NCBI RefSeq assembly: GCF_014164785.1
Contig: NZ_JACJFN010000004.1
Location: forward strand, 310,001 to 374,000
Direction: 5' to 3'
Source of the DNA: Aquipseudomonas guryensis
GTDB lineage: Bacteria > Pseudomonadota > Gammaproteobacteria > Pseudomonadales > Pseudomonadaceae
DNA: 64,000 nucleotides
Position 1 is the stretch's first letter. The number at the start of each line of letters is the position of its first letter. Made by a program: the position numbers and the translations under genes. Below the pieces are notes generated by a model that was given only the letters and a program-made list of their open reading frames with translations, was not told where the DNA came from and did not search any database. Below, piece by piece: positions 9,701 through 18,608 of the stretch.

Positions 9701-11654
9701 CGAGCGCGGCATCGATGTGCAGAAGGACAACGTCACCGTCATCGGTATCGGTGACATGGCCGGCGACGTGTTCGGCAACGGCCTGTTGCTGTCGGACAAG
9801 CTGCAGATGGTGGCGGCCTTCAACCACATGCACATCTTCATCGACCCCAATCCGGATGCGGCCAAGAGCTTCGTCGAGCGCCAGCGCCTGTTCGACCTGC
9901 CGCGCTCCAGCTGGGCCGACTACGACACCAAGCTGATCTCCGAAGGCGGCGGCATCTTCCTGCGCAGTGCCAAGAGCATCGCCATCAGCCCGCAGATGCA
10001 GGCGCGCTTCGACATCAGCGCCGACAAGCTGGCGCCCACCGAACTGCTCAATGCCTTGCTCAAGGCGCCGGTCGACCTGCTGTGGAACGGCGGCATCGGC
10101 ACCTATGTGAAGTCGAGCAAGGAAAGCCATGCCGACGTCGGCGACAAGGCCAACGACGGCCTGCGCGTCAACGGTAACGAGCTGCGCGCCAAGGTGGTGG
10201 GCGAGGGCGGTAACCTCGGCATGACCCAGCTCGGCCGGGTCGAGTACGGCCTGAGTGGCGGCGCCAGCAACACCGACTTCATCGACAACGCCGGCGGCGT
10301 GGACTGCTCCGACCACGAGGTCAACATCAAGATCCTGCTCAACGAGATCGTCGGTGCCGGCGACATGACCGGCAAGCAGCGCAACAAGCTGCTGGCCGAG
10401 ATGACCGATGCGGTGGGCAGCCTGGTGTTGGGCAACAACTACAAGCAGACCCAGGCCCTGTCCCTGGCCGAGCGCCGTGCCCGCGAGCGCCTGCCCGAGT
10501 ACAAGCGCCTGATGGCTGCGCTGGAAGCGGCTGGCAAGCTGGACCGTGCCCTGGAGTTCCTGCCCAGCGACGACGAGCTCAACGAGCGCGCTGCCAATGG
10601 CCAGGGTCTGACCCGGCCGGAGCTGTCGGTGCTGATCTCCTACAGCAAGATCGATCTCAAGGAAGCCCTGCTGAAATCCCTGGTGCCGGACGACGACTAC
10701 TTGGCTCGCGAGATGGAGACCGCTTTCCCGGCGCAGCTGAGCAAGAAGTTCGCCGAGCCGATGCGCCGCCATCGCCTGAAGCGCGAGATCGTCAGCACGC
10801 AGATCGCCAACGATCTGGTCAACCACATGGGCATCACCTTCGTGCAGCGCCTTAAGGAGTCCACCGGCATGAGCGCGGCCAACGTCGCTGGCGCCTATGT
10901 CATCGTCCGCGACGTGTTCCGTCTGCCGCACTGGTGGAAGCAGATCGAGGCGCTGGACTACCAGGTGCCGGCTGAGCTGCAGCTGCAGTTGATGGACGAG
11001 CTGATGCGCCTGGGCCGCCGGGCTACCCGCTGGTTCCTGCGCAGTCGCCGCAACGAGCTGGATGCCGCCCGCGATGTCGGCCACTTCGGCCCGCGCGTGG
11101 CCGAACTGGCCGGGCGTCTGGACGAACTGCTGGAAGGCCCGGCCCGCGAGCAGTGGCTGGCGCGCTACCAGGGCTTCGTCGAAGCCGGCACGCCGGAGGA
11201 GCTGGCCCGCGTGGTGGCTGGCACCAGTCACCTGTACACCCTGCTGCCGATCATCGAAGCGGCGGATGTCACCGGCAAGCCGGCCTCGGAAGTGGCCACC
11301 GCCTACTTCGCCGTGGGTGGGGCGCTGGAGCTGTCCTGGTACTTGCAGCAGATCACCAGCCTGCCGGTGGACAACAACTGGCAGGCCCTGGCCCGCGAGG
11401 CGTTCCGCGATGACCTGGACTGGCAGCAGCGTGCCATCACTATTGCGGTGCTGCAGATGGCCGACGGCCCGGTGGATGTGGAAGAGCGCGTGGTGTTCTG
11501 GCTGGAACAGCACAAGGCACTGGTGCAGCGCTGGCTGGTGATGCTCGGTGAGCTGCGTGCGGCCACCGGCACCGACTACGCCATGTATGCGGTGGCCAAC
11601 CGCGAGCTGATGGATCTGGCGCGTAGCGATCAGCAGGCTGTCAGCATTGCCTGA
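6792..11654 (+). CDS. gdhB: NAD-specific glutamate dehydrogenase, large type (about 180 kDa)
   Basis: A 1,620-residue protein of the bacterial NAD-GDH (GDH-180) family. It converts L-glutamate and NAD+ to 2-oxoglutarate, NADH and ammonia, a catabolic step for arginine- and glutamate-derived carbon. The long N-terminal half is the regulatory region typical of this family. The catalytic core lies around residues 800-1100, with RFGDVARGGLRWSDREEDFR, then VIVPMGAKGGF (active-site lysine region) and IGIGDMAGDVFGNG for NAD binding. The length agrees with the P. aeruginosa enzyme. The start is preceded by GCGGAGCATCACC. In P. aeruginosa, gdhB responds to arginine through ArgR; I did not find a convincing ArgR site here. 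Confidence 0.96.
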   Translation: MAFFTAASKADFQHQLQAALAQHVSDQALPQVALFAEQFFGIVALDELTQRRLGDLAGCTLSSWRLLERFDAAKPLVRVYNPDYEKHGWQSTHTAVEVLHVDLPFLVDSVRMELNRRGYSIHTLQNSVFSVRREKNGGLQEILAKGSSGKGVQQEALMYLEIDRCANVGELRTLEKALQEVLEEVRLAVADFQPMKARAEELLAWLDKAKLKVDGAELAEIKVFLGWLLDNHFTFLGYEEFTVAEEKDGGHLVYDEKSLLGLSRGLRKGLKKDELHIEKEAVDFLREPRLLSFAKAATPSRVHRPAYPDFVSIRELDAKGKVIKECRFMGLYTSSVYAESVSRIPYIRRKVAEIAERSGFDRKAHLGKELEQVLEVLPRDDLFQTPVDELFNTAIAIVQIQERNKLRLFIRRDPYGRFAYCLAYVPRDVYSTETRVKIQQILMERLGASDCEFWTYFSESVLARVQFILKVDPKNRVQIDPVRLEKEVIQACRSWKDDYASLVVESFGEAQGTQVLADFPKGFPAGYCERFAPHSAVVDMQHLLSLSEERPLVMSFYQPLAQGEQELHCKLYHADTPLPLSDVLPILENLGLRVLGEFPYKLRRADGREFWIHDFAFTSAEGTAVDIQQLNDTLQDAFVQIVGGAAENDGFNRLVLTASMPWRDVALLRAYARYLKQIRLGFDLSYIAATLVNHADIAKELVRLFKTRFYLARKLVGEDLEDKQQKLEQAILAALDNVAVLNEDRILRRYLDLIKATLRTNFYQPDADGQPKHYFSFKLSPRLIPDIPRPVPKFEIFVYCPRVEGVHLRFGDVARGGLRWSDREEDFRTEVLGLVKAQQVKNAVIVPMGAKGGFIPRKMPVGANRDEVLAEGIACYRIFISGLLDITDNLKDGAVVPPQNVVRHDNDDPYLVVAADKGTATFSDIANGIALDYGFWLGDAFASGGSAGYDHKGMGITAKGGWVSVQRHFRERGIDVQKDNVTVIGIGDMAGDVFGNGLLLSDKLQMVAAFNHMHIFIDPNPDAAKSFVERQRLFDLPRSSWADYDTKLISEGGGIFLRSAKSIAISPQMQARFDISADKLAPTELLNALLKAPVDLLWNGGIGTYVKSSKESHADVGDKANDGLRVNGNELRAKVVGEGGNLGMTQLGRVEYGLSGGASNTDFIDNAGGVDCSDHEVNIKILLNEIVGAGDMTGKQRNKLLAEMTDAVGSLVLGNNYKQTQALSLAERRARERLPEYKRLMAALEAAGKLDRALEFLPSDDELNERAANGQGLTRPELSVLISYSKIDLKEALLKSLVPDDDYLAREMETAFPAQLSKKFAEPMRRHRLKREIVSTQIANDLVNHMGITFVQRLKESTGMSAANVAGAYVIVRDVFRLPHWWKQIEALDYQVPAELQLQLMDELMRLGRRATRWFLRSRRNELDAARDVGHFGPRVAELAGRLDELLEGPAREQWLARYQGFVEAGTPEELARVVAGTSHLYTLLPIIEAADVTGKPASEVATAYFAVGGALELSWYLQQITSLPVDNNWQALAREAFRDDLDWQQRAITIAVLQMADGPVDVEERVVFWLEQHKALVQRWLVMLGELRAATGTDYAMYAVANRELMDLARSDQQAVSIA

Positions 11655-11741
11655 TGGTGCAGGTTTGTCCGTGCCGGCACTGGCCGGTCACGGGCGACTC
11701 GGTTAGCCTCCGTAAAAAAGTTCGCAGAATTGCCGCAGGGT

Positions 11742-11771
11742 CCCGTGTTTCGGCACGGGCTTTGCCTTTTC
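11742..11771 (+). terminator. possible terminator after gdhB
   Basis: CCCGTG (11742-11747) and CACGGG (11754-11759) form a 6-base stem with a 6-base loop, followed by CTTTGCCTTTT. The T-run is interrupted, so this is a weak candidate, but it lies at the right place between gdhB and the next gene. Confidence 0.45.
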
Positions 11772-11793
11772 CAGCGGACATCGGAGAGTAGTC

Positions 11794-12531
11794 ATGACCG
11801 ACATTCTAATTCTAACGCACGTCGATTATTGTTCTCCGGGCCATCTGGCAGCAGTGCTGGAGGCCCATCAGCTCGATTACACCGTGTTGCGCAGCGACCT
11901 CGGTGAACTCGACGGCTACGACCTTGATCGCCCGCGTGCCGTGGCGGTGATGGGCGGGCCGATGAGCGTCAACGACAATCTGCCCTGGATCGGGGCAGAA
12001 GTTGCCGCTTTGCAGCACATCATCCAACGCGATATTCCCTTGATCGGCCACTGTCTGGGTGGGCAGATGATTGCCCGAGCCCTCGGCGCGCCGGTGCATC
12101 GCATGCCCTATACCGAAGTCGGCTGGCAGCCGCTGGTTCGCCGCGACCAGGCCAAGCCCAATCCCTGGCTGGCCCATCTGCCGGGCGAGTTCCCGGTCTA
12201 TCAGTGGCACAGCGACACCTTCGAATTGCCCGCCGGTGCCGAGTGGCTGCTGTCCAGCCCCTGGTGCCCGAACCAGGCTTTTGCCTGGGGCGACAAGGTG
12301 CTGGCCCTGCAGGGCCACCCGGAAATGACCGAGGAACTGGTAACCGACTGGTTGCGCGACTGGGCGCACCTGCTCGACGAAACCCAGGCCAGCCAGCAGG
12401 GGCTGCGGCAGATGCTGGTCGACCTGCCAGCGCGGGTGGCGGCGCTCAATCGGGTGGCGGAAGGCTTCTATCGGCACTGGCTGCAGTTAGCCTTCGGCGA
12501 GCGCCTGCAGCTGGCTTGTCCGGCGGCCTGA
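11794..12531 (+). CDS. class I glutamine amidotransferase (GMP synthase-like domain protein)
   Basis: A 245-residue stand-alone class I GATase. The nucleophile elbow is LIGHCLGGQ (Cys87), and the catalytic His-Glu pair is in LQGHPEM (His175, Glu177), so the triad is complete. It hydrolyses glutamine or acts on a gamma-glutamyl compound; the acceptor or substrate is not evident. Stand-alone enzymes of this type include gamma-glutamyl-polyamine hydrolase-like proteins and unknowns. It is preceded by a good ribosome-binding site (GGAGAG) and closed by the hairpin at 12550-12576. It is probably a single-gene unit. Confidence 0.85.
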   Translation: MTDILILTHVDYCSPGHLAAVLEAHQLDYTVLRSDLGELDGYDLDRPRAVAVMGGPMSVNDNLPWIGAEVAALQHIIQRDIPLIGHCLGGQMIARALGAPVHRMPYTEVGWQPLVRRDQAKPNPWLAHLPGEFPVYQWHSDTFELPAGAEWLLSSPWCPNQAFAWGDKVLALQGHPEMTEELVTDWLRDWAHLLDETQASQQGLRQMLVDLPARVAALNRVAEGFYRHWLQLAFGERLQLACPAA

Positions 12532-12549
12532 GGTTTCGAGCTGAAACAA

Positions 12550-12578
12550 AAACGCCCCGCTCAGTGCGGGGCGTTTTC
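12550..12578. terminator. bidirectional terminator
   Basis: An 11-base arm AAACGCCCCGC pairs with GCGGGGCGTTT across a 5-base loop, with A-rich sequence on the left and TTTTC on the right. It lies between the convergent amidotransferase and SPFH genes and can serve both. Confidence 0.88.
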
Positions 12579-12593
12579 ATTGCTGAGTGAGGC

Positions 12594-13946
12594 TTATTCC
12601 TTGACCTTCATGTCCAGCGACAGGTCGCGGGCGGCCTTGGTGGCGAGGATGCCCATCAGCTGGCCGATCTCGTCCTGGCGGCTGGCGCTGGTACCCGTGC
12701 CCGAACCCCCCATCATCACACCGGGTACCGGCGCCTGTGCGGCGGCTTCGGCCCAGACCTTGTTGATCGAGATCAGTGCATCCAGCTTGGGTTGCAGTGC
12801 GCCGTCCGCCTCGATTACCGCTTTACGCGCATAGGCTTCGGCGTCAGCGGTGATCTTGGTCGCGTCGGCGGTGATCGCCGCCTTGTCGCGCAGCAGTTCG
12901 GCGGTCTGCTTCTCGATCTCGGCGCGGCCTTTCTCGCGTTCGGCGTTGATCCGTGCCAGCTGCTTCTCGGTCTCGGCCTGGGTGGTACGCTCGATCTGGT
13001 CGCGCAGAGTTTCCTGGCGGCGGGCTTCCACTTCCTTCTCACCGCGGGCGGTGACCAGCAGCTTCTCTTCCTCTTCCTTCAGGCGGTTCTGCCGGGCCAC
13101 GGCCAGCTCGGCCAGGGCCTGCTGGACCTTGACCATGCGCTGCTTGTACTGCGGGTTGGGGTCGACGTTGGTGATGCGCGCCTCGACCACTTCCACCCCG
13201 TATTTACGGAACTGCTGCTGTTTGCGTACCGGGATGCCCTTGTTGTCCATGACCTTCTCAGTGACGAACTGGCTGGCATTGTTGTCGCCGAAGCTGCCCT
13301 GTTCGGTGCCGGCCTGGAGGATCGCGGTCTGGCTCGGCTGGTGGCCGCGCGGGCCGCGCACTTCCTTGCGCTTGATCAGGTACAGGCCGTCGTTGAGCTG
13401 GTTCTCGAACTCGGCGGCGAATTCGCTACGCGCACCGGCGTAGAAGTCGTCGGCGCTCATCAGCGAGGCGGTGGCCTGCAGGGTTTCCTTGATGGCCGGC
13501 ACCAGGGCGGTCTTGATGAAGTTTTCCGGGTTGCGGTATTCCTGGGCGATCTTCAGGAACTGCTCGCCAGCCGGCAGGCGGAAGCGCGCCGAGGATTCGA
13601 CCTTGGCGTCGACGTTGCCGAGAAACACGATGGGGAAGGCTTCGATGGTGGCGCCGAGCGAATCGTTGTCGCTGCTGTCGTCGATGGCCAGGGCTTCGGT
13701 GAGCACCGATTGCACGCTGAGGGCCTTTTTCCAGGCGGTGGCGCGACCGAACCACTTGGTGGCGTAGCCGACGTCATCGACCACTTTCTCTTCACCGAAG
13801 ATGGTCCGCACATGGGTGGCGAAACCGGCCTCGTTATAGAAGAACACCCCGTTGAAGGTGACGAAGCCGATGGCGGTGAGCAGTACGGGCACGCCGACGT
13901 ACTTGGCGATGGAGAGTTTTGCTGAGGCTCCGTTGGAGATTTCCAT
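12594..13946 (-). CDS. SPFH/Band 7 (prohibitin-like) membrane protein
   Basis: A 450-residue protein with one N-terminal membrane helix (about residues 16-36), an SPFH/Band 7 domain (about 37-260) and a long charged Ala/Glu/Lys/Arg-rich coiled coil (about 270-390), then a short tail with a glycine-rich patch (VMMGGSGTG). This is the flotillin/prohibitin architecture, which forms large oligomeric membrane scaffolds. No NfeD, FtsH or HflK/C-type partner is next to it, so the client is unknown. It lies 102 bases downstream of lpxH in the same direction, so it is probably transcribed separately from ppiB-lpxH. Confidence 0.85.
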   Translation of the reverse strand: MEISNGASAKLSIAKYVGVPVLLTAIGFVTFNGVFFYNEAGFATHVRTIFGEEKVVDDVGYATKWFGRATAWKKALSVQSVLTEALAIDDSSDNDSLGATIEAFPIVFLGNVDAKVESSARFRLPAGEQFLKIAQEYRNPENFIKTALVPAIKETLQATASLMSADDFYAGARSEFAAEFENQLNDGLYLIKRKEVRGPRGHQPSQTAILQAGTEQGSFGDNNASQFVTEKVMDNKGIPVRKQQQFRKYGVEVVEARITNVDPNPQYKQRMVKVQQALAELAVARQNRLKEEEEKLLVTARGEKEVEARRQETLRDQIERTTQAETEKQLARINAEREKGRAEIEKQTAELLRDKAAITADATKITADAEAYARKAVIEADGALQPKLDALISINKVWAEAAAQAPVPGVMMGGSGTGTSASRQDEIGQLMGILATKAARDLSLDMKVKE

Positions 13947-14048
13947 GATCTGTCCTTGACTGCGGGAAAAGAACGCGAATGCTGCGGAGCCGGCGCAGGG
14001 CCGTCAAGTGGCGGCTGGCCAGTATGTGGCGTGCCTCGCGCAGATTAT

Positions 14049-14771
14049 TCAGGCGAGCGGGAAGGGTGCTTGCTGGTAACCGTTTTCGTCGACTTGCAAG
14101 GCCCAGCCCTGCTTGTCCCAGTCACCAAGGACGATGCGCCGGGCGGCGTGGCCAGCTACCTGCAGCTCATGCACTGCCGGGCGATGGGTGTGGCCGTGGA
14201 TCAGGGTACGCACGTCGTACTCGGTCATGATCCGCGGCACTTCGTTCGGGGTCACGTCGATGATCTGGCTGGCTTTCATACGGGTCTGCGCGCGGCTTTC
14301 GTTGCGCAGCTTGCGCGCCAGCTTGTGCCGGGTGGCGAGCGGCAGGTTGCGCAGGATGAACAGCGACAGCGGGTTGCGTAGCAGGCGGCGCAGCTTCATG
14401 TAGCCGACGTCCTGGGTGCACAGGCTGTCGCCGTGCATCAGCAGCACCGGCTCGCCATTGAAATGCACCAGGCTTGGGTCTTGCAGCAGGGTACAGCCGG
14501 CTTCGCGGCAAAAGGCTTTGCCGATCAGGAAGTCGCGGTTGCCATGCATGAGGAAAATTTGCGTGCCACTGTCGCTCAGCTGGCGCAGGGCGCGGGCGAT
14601 CTGGTGCTGGAAGGGCGTCATGCCGTCGTCGCCGATCCATACCTCGAAAAAGTCACCGAGGATGTACAGGGCTTCGGCCGCTCTGGCGCGGCCTTCAAGG
14701 AAATGCACAAACGCCCGGCTCAGGTCCGGGCGTTGTTCTTCCAGGTGCAGATCGGAGATCAGCAGGATCAT
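14049..14771 (-). CDS. lpxH: UDP-2,3-diacylglucosamine diphosphatase
   Basis: A 240-residue calcineurin-like metallophosphoesterase. Metal-binding motifs are DLHL (near residue 7), [21 protein letters not shown] and HGHTHRP, all in the LpxH order. It cleaves UDP-2,3-diacylglucosamine to lipid X and UMP in lipid A synthesis, at the cytoplasmic face of the inner membrane. It begins 4 bases after the ppiB stop, so the two form an operon, an arrangement also present in other pseudomonads. Confidence 0.95.
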   Translation of the reverse strand: MILLISDLHLEEQRPDLSRAFVHFLEGRARAAEALYILGDFFEVWIGDDGMTPFQHQIARALRQLSDSGTQIFLMHGNRDFLIGKAFCREAGCTLLQDPSLVHFNGEPVLLMHGDSLCTQDVGYMKLRRLLRNPLSLFILRNLPLATRHKLARKLRNESRAQTRMKASQIIDVTPNEVPRIMTEYDVRTLIHGHTHRPAVHELQVAGHAARRIVLGDWDKQGWALQVDENGYQQAPFPLA

Positions 14772-14775
14772 CGAC

Positions 14776-15270
14776 TTACTCGACGATTTCGGCTTTCTCG
14801 ATGATCACGTCTTCCACCGGCACATCCTGGTGACCGGATTTCATGGTGGTGGCCACGCCCTTGATCTTGTTGACCACGTCCATGCCGTCGACCACTTCGC
14901 CGAACACGGCGTAGCCCCAGCCCTGAACGGTCGGTGCGCTGTGGTTGAGGAAGCTGTTGTCGGCAACGTTAATGAAGAACTGTGCGCTCGCCGAGTGCGG
15001 CTCCATGGTGCGGGCCATGGCCACGGTGCCGACCTTGTTGGCTACGCCGTTGTTGGCTTCGTTCTTGATGGTAGCGCGGGTGGCTTTTTGCTTCATGCCC
15101 GGCTCGAAACCGCCGCCCTGGATCATGAAGTTACTGATCACGCGGTGGAAAACGGTGCCGTCGTAATGACCGCTCTTCACATATTCCTTGAAGTTGGCCA
15201 CGGTTTCCGGGGCCTTGTCTTCGAAGAGTTCCAGGGTGATGACGCCGTGGTTGGTGTGCAGCTTGATCAT
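14776..15270 (-). CDS. ppiB: peptidyl-prolyl cis-trans isomerase B (cyclophilin type)
   Basis: A 164-residue cytoplasmic cyclophilin. [13 protein letters not shown] carries the catalytic Arg and Phe, followed by [21 protein letters not shown] and [14 protein letters not shown]. The start MIKLHTNHG is the family start; the open frame upstream of it is spurious and would cover the promoter region shared with glnS. No signal peptide is present, consistent with the cytoplasmic form. It is first in an operon with lpxH and divergent from glnS. Confidence 0.95.
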   Translation of the reverse strand: MIKLHTNHGVITLELFEDKAPETVANFKEYVKSGHYDGTVFHRVISNFMIQGGGFEPGMKQKATRATIKNEANNGVANKVGTVAMARTMEPHSASAQFFINVADNSFLNHSAPTVQGWGYAVFGEVVDGMDVVNKIKGVATTMKSGHQDVPVEDVIIEKAEIVE

Positions 15271-15374
15271 GGGATTCACTCTTGAGTTACGGGCAAAGCG
15301 GCTGGAGTGGCGCGGCAGCGGGGCAGGCGGGGCCTGTTTTCGCGCCATTCTGGTCACGCCCGGTCGCTTTGCGG

Positions 15375-15404
15375 CTGTCAGGGGGTTGACGGGTTGGGTA
15401 TCAT
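15375..15404 (+). promoter_or_regulatory. weak candidate promoter of glnS
   Basis: CTGTCA (15375-15380) and TATCAT (15399-15404) are separated by 18 bases, about 90 bases upstream of the glnS ATG, in the 224-base region between ppiB and glnS. TTGACG at 15386 is a better -35 word but is too close to TATCAT. Confidence 0.3.
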
Positions 15405-15494
15405 ACGGGCTTTGTTTTGACCGGCCTACCCTGGGAGTTCGTCTCGCCTGCGGCGAGACAGCTTCTGAGCCGCGCATTCGCACCTAAGGACATC

Positions 15495-17162
15495 ATGAGC
15501 AAGCCCACCGTCGAAAAAGCTGCCAACTTCCTGTTGCCCATCGTCCAGGCTGACCTGGACAGCGGCAAGCACGCCAAGATCATCACCCGCTTCCCGCCGG
15601 AGCCCAACGGCTACCTGCATATCGGCCACGCCAAGTCGATCTGCCTGAACTTCGGCCTGGCCCAGGAATTCGGTGGCGAGTGTAACCTGCGCTTCGACGA
15701 CACCAACCCGGCCAAGGAAGACCAGGAATACATCGACGCGATCAAGAGCGACGTCGAGTGGCTAGGCTTCAAATGGGCCGGCGAGGAACGCTACGCCTCC
15801 AACTATTTCGACCAGTTGCATGCCTGGGCCATCGAGCTGATCAAGGCCGGCAAGGCTTTTGTCTGCGACCTGAATGCCGAGGAAATGCGTGCCTATCGCG
15901 GCAGCCTCACCGAACCGGGCAAGAACAGTCCGTTCCGCGAGCGCTCGGTGGAAGAGAACCTCGATCTGTTTGCCCGCATGAAGGCCGGCGAGTTCGCCGA
16001 TGGTGCCCGCTCGCTGCGCGCTAAGATCGACATGGCCTCGCCGAACATCAACCTGCGCGACCCGATCCTTTACCGCATCCGCCACGCCCATCACCACCAG
16101 ACCGGCGACAAGTGGTGCATCTACCCGAGCTACGACTTTACCCACGGCCAGTCGGACGCCATCGAAGGCATCACCCACTCGATCTGCACCCTGGAGTTCG
16201 AAGACCACCGCCCGCTGTATGAGTGGTTCCTCGAGCAACTGCCGGTGCCGGCGCAACCGCGCCAGTACGAATTCGCCCGCCTCAACCTGAACTACACCAT
16301 CACCAGCAAGCGCAAGCTCAAGCAGCTGGTCGATGAAAATCACGTGAACGGTTGGGACGACCCGCGCATGTCGACCCTGTCCGGCTTCCGTCGCCGCGGC
16401 TACACGCCGGCGTCGATCCGCAACTTCTGCGACATGATCGGCGTCAACCGCGCCGGCGGCGTGGTCGATGTGGGCATGCTGGAATTCGCCATCCGTGACG
16501 ACCTCGATGCCAATGCTGCGCGCGCCATGTGCGTGCTCAAGCCGCTGAAAGTGGTCATCACCAACTATCCAGAAGGCCAGGTCGAGAACCTCGAACTGCC
16601 GCGCCACCCCAAGCAGGACATGGGCGTGCGCGTGCTGCCGTTCAGCCGCGAGATCTACATCGACGCCAGCGACTTCGAGGAAACCCCGCCGGACGGCTTC
16701 AAGCGCCTGATCCCCGGTGGCGAAGTGCGCCTGCGTGGCAGCTATGTGATCCGCGCCGACGAAGCCATCAAGGACGCTGCCGGCAATATTGTCGAGCTGC
16801 GCTGCTCCTACGACGAGAACACCCTGGGCAAGAACCCTGAGGGCCGCAAGGTCAAGGGTGTGATCCACTGGGTGCCGGCCGCCGAGAGCGTGGAATGCGA
16901 AGTGCGCCTGTACGACCGCCTGTTCCGCTCCGCCAACCCGGAGAAGGACGAGGAGGGCGGCAGCTTCCTCGATAACATCAATCCGGATTCGCTGGTGGTG
17001 CTGCAAGGCTGCCGCGCCGAGCCGTCGCTGGCCAACGCCGTGGCGGAAGAGCGCTTCCAGTTCGAGCGCGAAGGCTACTTCGTCGCCGACATCAGGGACT
17101 CCAAACCTGGTGCCCCGGTGTTTAACCGCACCGTCACCCTGCGCGATTCCTGGGGAGCCTGA
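15495..17162 (+). CDS. glnS: glutaminyl-tRNA synthetase
   Basis: A 555-residue class I synthetase that charges tRNA-Gln. The HIGH motif is at residues 42-45 ([12 protein letters not shown]), and the KMSKS-equivalent is TITSKRKL. The C-terminal anticodon-binding beta-barrels follow. The start [11 protein letters not shown] is preceded by TAAGGACATC; the longer open frame upstream is not needed. GlnRS is typical of gammaproteobacteria, which acquired it in place of the GatCAB route. cysS starts 3 bases after the stop, so the two synthetases are co-transcribed. Confidence 0.97.
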   Translation: MSKPTVEKAANFLLPIVQADLDSGKHAKIITRFPPEPNGYLHIGHAKSICLNFGLAQEFGGECNLRFDDTNPAKEDQEYIDAIKSDVEWLGFKWAGEERYASNYFDQLHAWAIELIKAGKAFVCDLNAEEMRAYRGSLTEPGKNSPFRERSVEENLDLFARMKAGEFADGARSLRAKIDMASPNINLRDPILYRIRHAHHHQTGDKWCIYPSYDFTHGQSDAIEGITHSICTLEFEDHRPLYEWFLEQLPVPAQPRQYEFARLNLNYTITSKRKLKQLVDENHVNGWDDPRMSTLSGFRRRGYTPASIRNFCDMIGVNRAGGVVDVGMLEFAIRDDLDANAARAMCVLKPLKVVITNYPEGQVENLELPRHPKQDMGVRVLPFSREIYIDASDFEETPPDGFKRLIPGGEVRLRGSYVIRADEAIKDAAGNIVELRCSYDENTLGKNPEGRKVKGVIHWVPAAESVECEVRLYDRLFRSANPEKDEEGGSFLDNINPDSLVVLQGCRAEPSLANAVAEERFQFEREGYFVADIRDSKPGAPVFNRTVTLRDSWGA

Positions 17163-17165
17163 GCC

Positions 17166-18551
17166 ATGGCGTTGTCCATCTACAACACCTTGAGCAAGAC
17201 CAAGGACATCTTCCAGCCGCTGGAAGGCAACAGCGTGCGCATGTACGTATGCGGCATGACCGTGTACGACTTCTGCCATATCGGCCACGCTCGCGTGATG
17301 GTGGCGTTCGATGTGGTCACCCGCTGGCTGCGCCAGCGCGGCTATGAAGTGACTTACGTGCGCAACATTACCGACATCGACGACAAGATCATCAAGCGCG
17401 CCCAGGATAATGGCGAGCCGTTCGAGGCGCTGGTCGAGCGCATGATCGCGGCCATGCACGAGGACGAGGCACGTCTCTCCGTGTTGCGCCCGGATCTTGA
17501 GCCGCGCGCCACCGGCCATATCGCCGGCATGCACCAGATGATCCAGACCCTGATCGACAAGGGCTTCGCCTATGCACCCGGCAATGGCGACGTGTACTAC
17601 CGCGTCACCAAGTTCGAGGGCTACGGCAAGTTGTCCCGTCGCAAGATCGACGAGCTGAAGATCGGCGCGCGCATCGAGGTCGACGAGATCAAGGAAGACC
17701 CGCTGGACTTCGTGCTGTGGAAAGGCGCCAAGCCGGGCGAGCCGAGCTGGGATTCGCCCTGGGGCAAGGGTCGGCCGGGCTGGCACATCGAGTGCTCGGT
17801 GATGTCCACCTGCTGCCTGGGCGAGACCTTCGACATTCACGGCGGCGGCCCGGACCTGGTGTTCCCACACCACGAGAACGAGATTGCGCAGAGTGAGGCG
17901 GCCACCGGCAAGCTCTACGCCAACGCCTGGATGCATGCCGGCGCGGTGCGCGTGGACGGTGAGAAGATGTCCAAGTCCTTGGGCAACTTCTTCACCATCC
18001 GCGAGGTGCTGGAGAAGTACCACCCGGAGGTGGTGCGCTACCTGCTGGTGTCCAGTCACTACCGCAGTCCGATCAACTATTCCGAAGACAGCCTCAAGGA
18101 AGCCAAGGGCGCCCTAGAGCGCTTCTACAACGGTCTCAAGGGCCTACCGGAAACGCAGCCTGCCGGTGGCGAAGCCTTCGTCGAGCGCTTCGGCGTTGCG
18201 ATGGACGACGACTTCAACTCGCCGGAAGCCTGCTCGGTGCTGTTCGAGATGGTCCGCGAGGTCAACCGCCTGCGTGAATCGGATGTTCAAGCCGCTGCCG
18301 GTCTTGCGGCTCAGCTCAAGCAGCTGGCCGGCGTGCTGGGCGTGCTGCAGCTGGAACCGGACGCCTTCCTCCAGGCGGGTGCCGCGGGCAAGGTCGACGC
18401 CGCCGAAGTCGAGGCACTGATCGCTGCGCGCCTGCAGGCCCGTGCCGAGAAGAACTGGGCGGAAAGCGACCGTATCCGCGACCAGATCACTGCCATGGGC
18501 GTGGTGCTGGAAGACGGCAAGGGCGGTACTACCTGGCGCCTGGCCGAGTAA
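17166..18551 (+). CDS. cysS: cysteinyl-tRNA synthetase
   Basis: A 461-residue class I synthetase. Zinc-ligand Cys29 ([10 protein letters not shown]), HIGH at residues 38-41, the IECSVMS and FPHHENE metal-site segments, and KMSKS around residue 267 are all intact, so it should be active. It charges tRNA-Cys. It starts 3 bases after glnS and ends at a strong terminator, giving a two-gene synthetase operon as in P. aeruginosa. Confidence 0.97.
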   Translation: MALSIYNTLSKTKDIFQPLEGNSVRMYVCGMTVYDFCHIGHARVMVAFDVVTRWLRQRGYEVTYVRNITDIDDKIIKRAQDNGEPFEALVERMIAAMHEDEARLSVLRPDLEPRATGHIAGMHQMIQTLIDKGFAYAPGNGDVYYRVTKFEGYGKLSRRKIDELKIGARIEVDEIKEDPLDFVLWKGAKPGEPSWDSPWGKGRPGWHIECSVMSTCCLGETFDIHGGGPDLVFPHHENEIAQSEAATGKLYANAWMHAGAVRVDGEKMSKSLGNFFTIREVLEKYHPEVVRYLLVSSHYRSPINYSEDSLKEAKGALERFYNGLKGLPETQPAGGEAFVERFGVAMDDDFNSPEACSVLFEMVREVNRLRESDVQAAAGLAAQLKQLAGVLGVLQLEPDAFLQAGAAGKVDAAEVEALIAARLQARAEKNWAESDRIRDQITAMGVVLEDGKGGTTWRLAE

Positions 18552-18570
18552 GCGCTTCTGCATCATGAAC

Positions 18571-18595
18571 AAGGCCGCCCTCGGGCGGCCTTTTT
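18571..18595. terminator. terminator after cysS (bidirectional)
   Basis: AAGGCCGCCC and GGGCGGCCTT form a 10-base GC-rich stem followed by TTTTT. It lies between the convergent cysS and helicase genes. Confidence 0.92.
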
Positions 18596-18608
18596 CATTC
18601 CCACACCT

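Noticed and set aside
8829..11513. Open frame of 894 codons on the minus strand
   Set aside because: It lies wholly antisense to gdhB, its product is a His/Gln/Val-rich sequence typical of antisense frames in GC-rich DNA, and it has no family motif.
15386..15404. TTGACG followed by TATCAT as a glnS promoter
   Set aside because: Only 7 bases separate the two words, far too short for sigma-70; a weaker -35 at 15375 is listed instead.
15762..18059. Open frame of 765 codons on the minus strand
   Set aside because: Antisense to glnS and cysS, both complete and certain; no motif and no ribosome-binding site.
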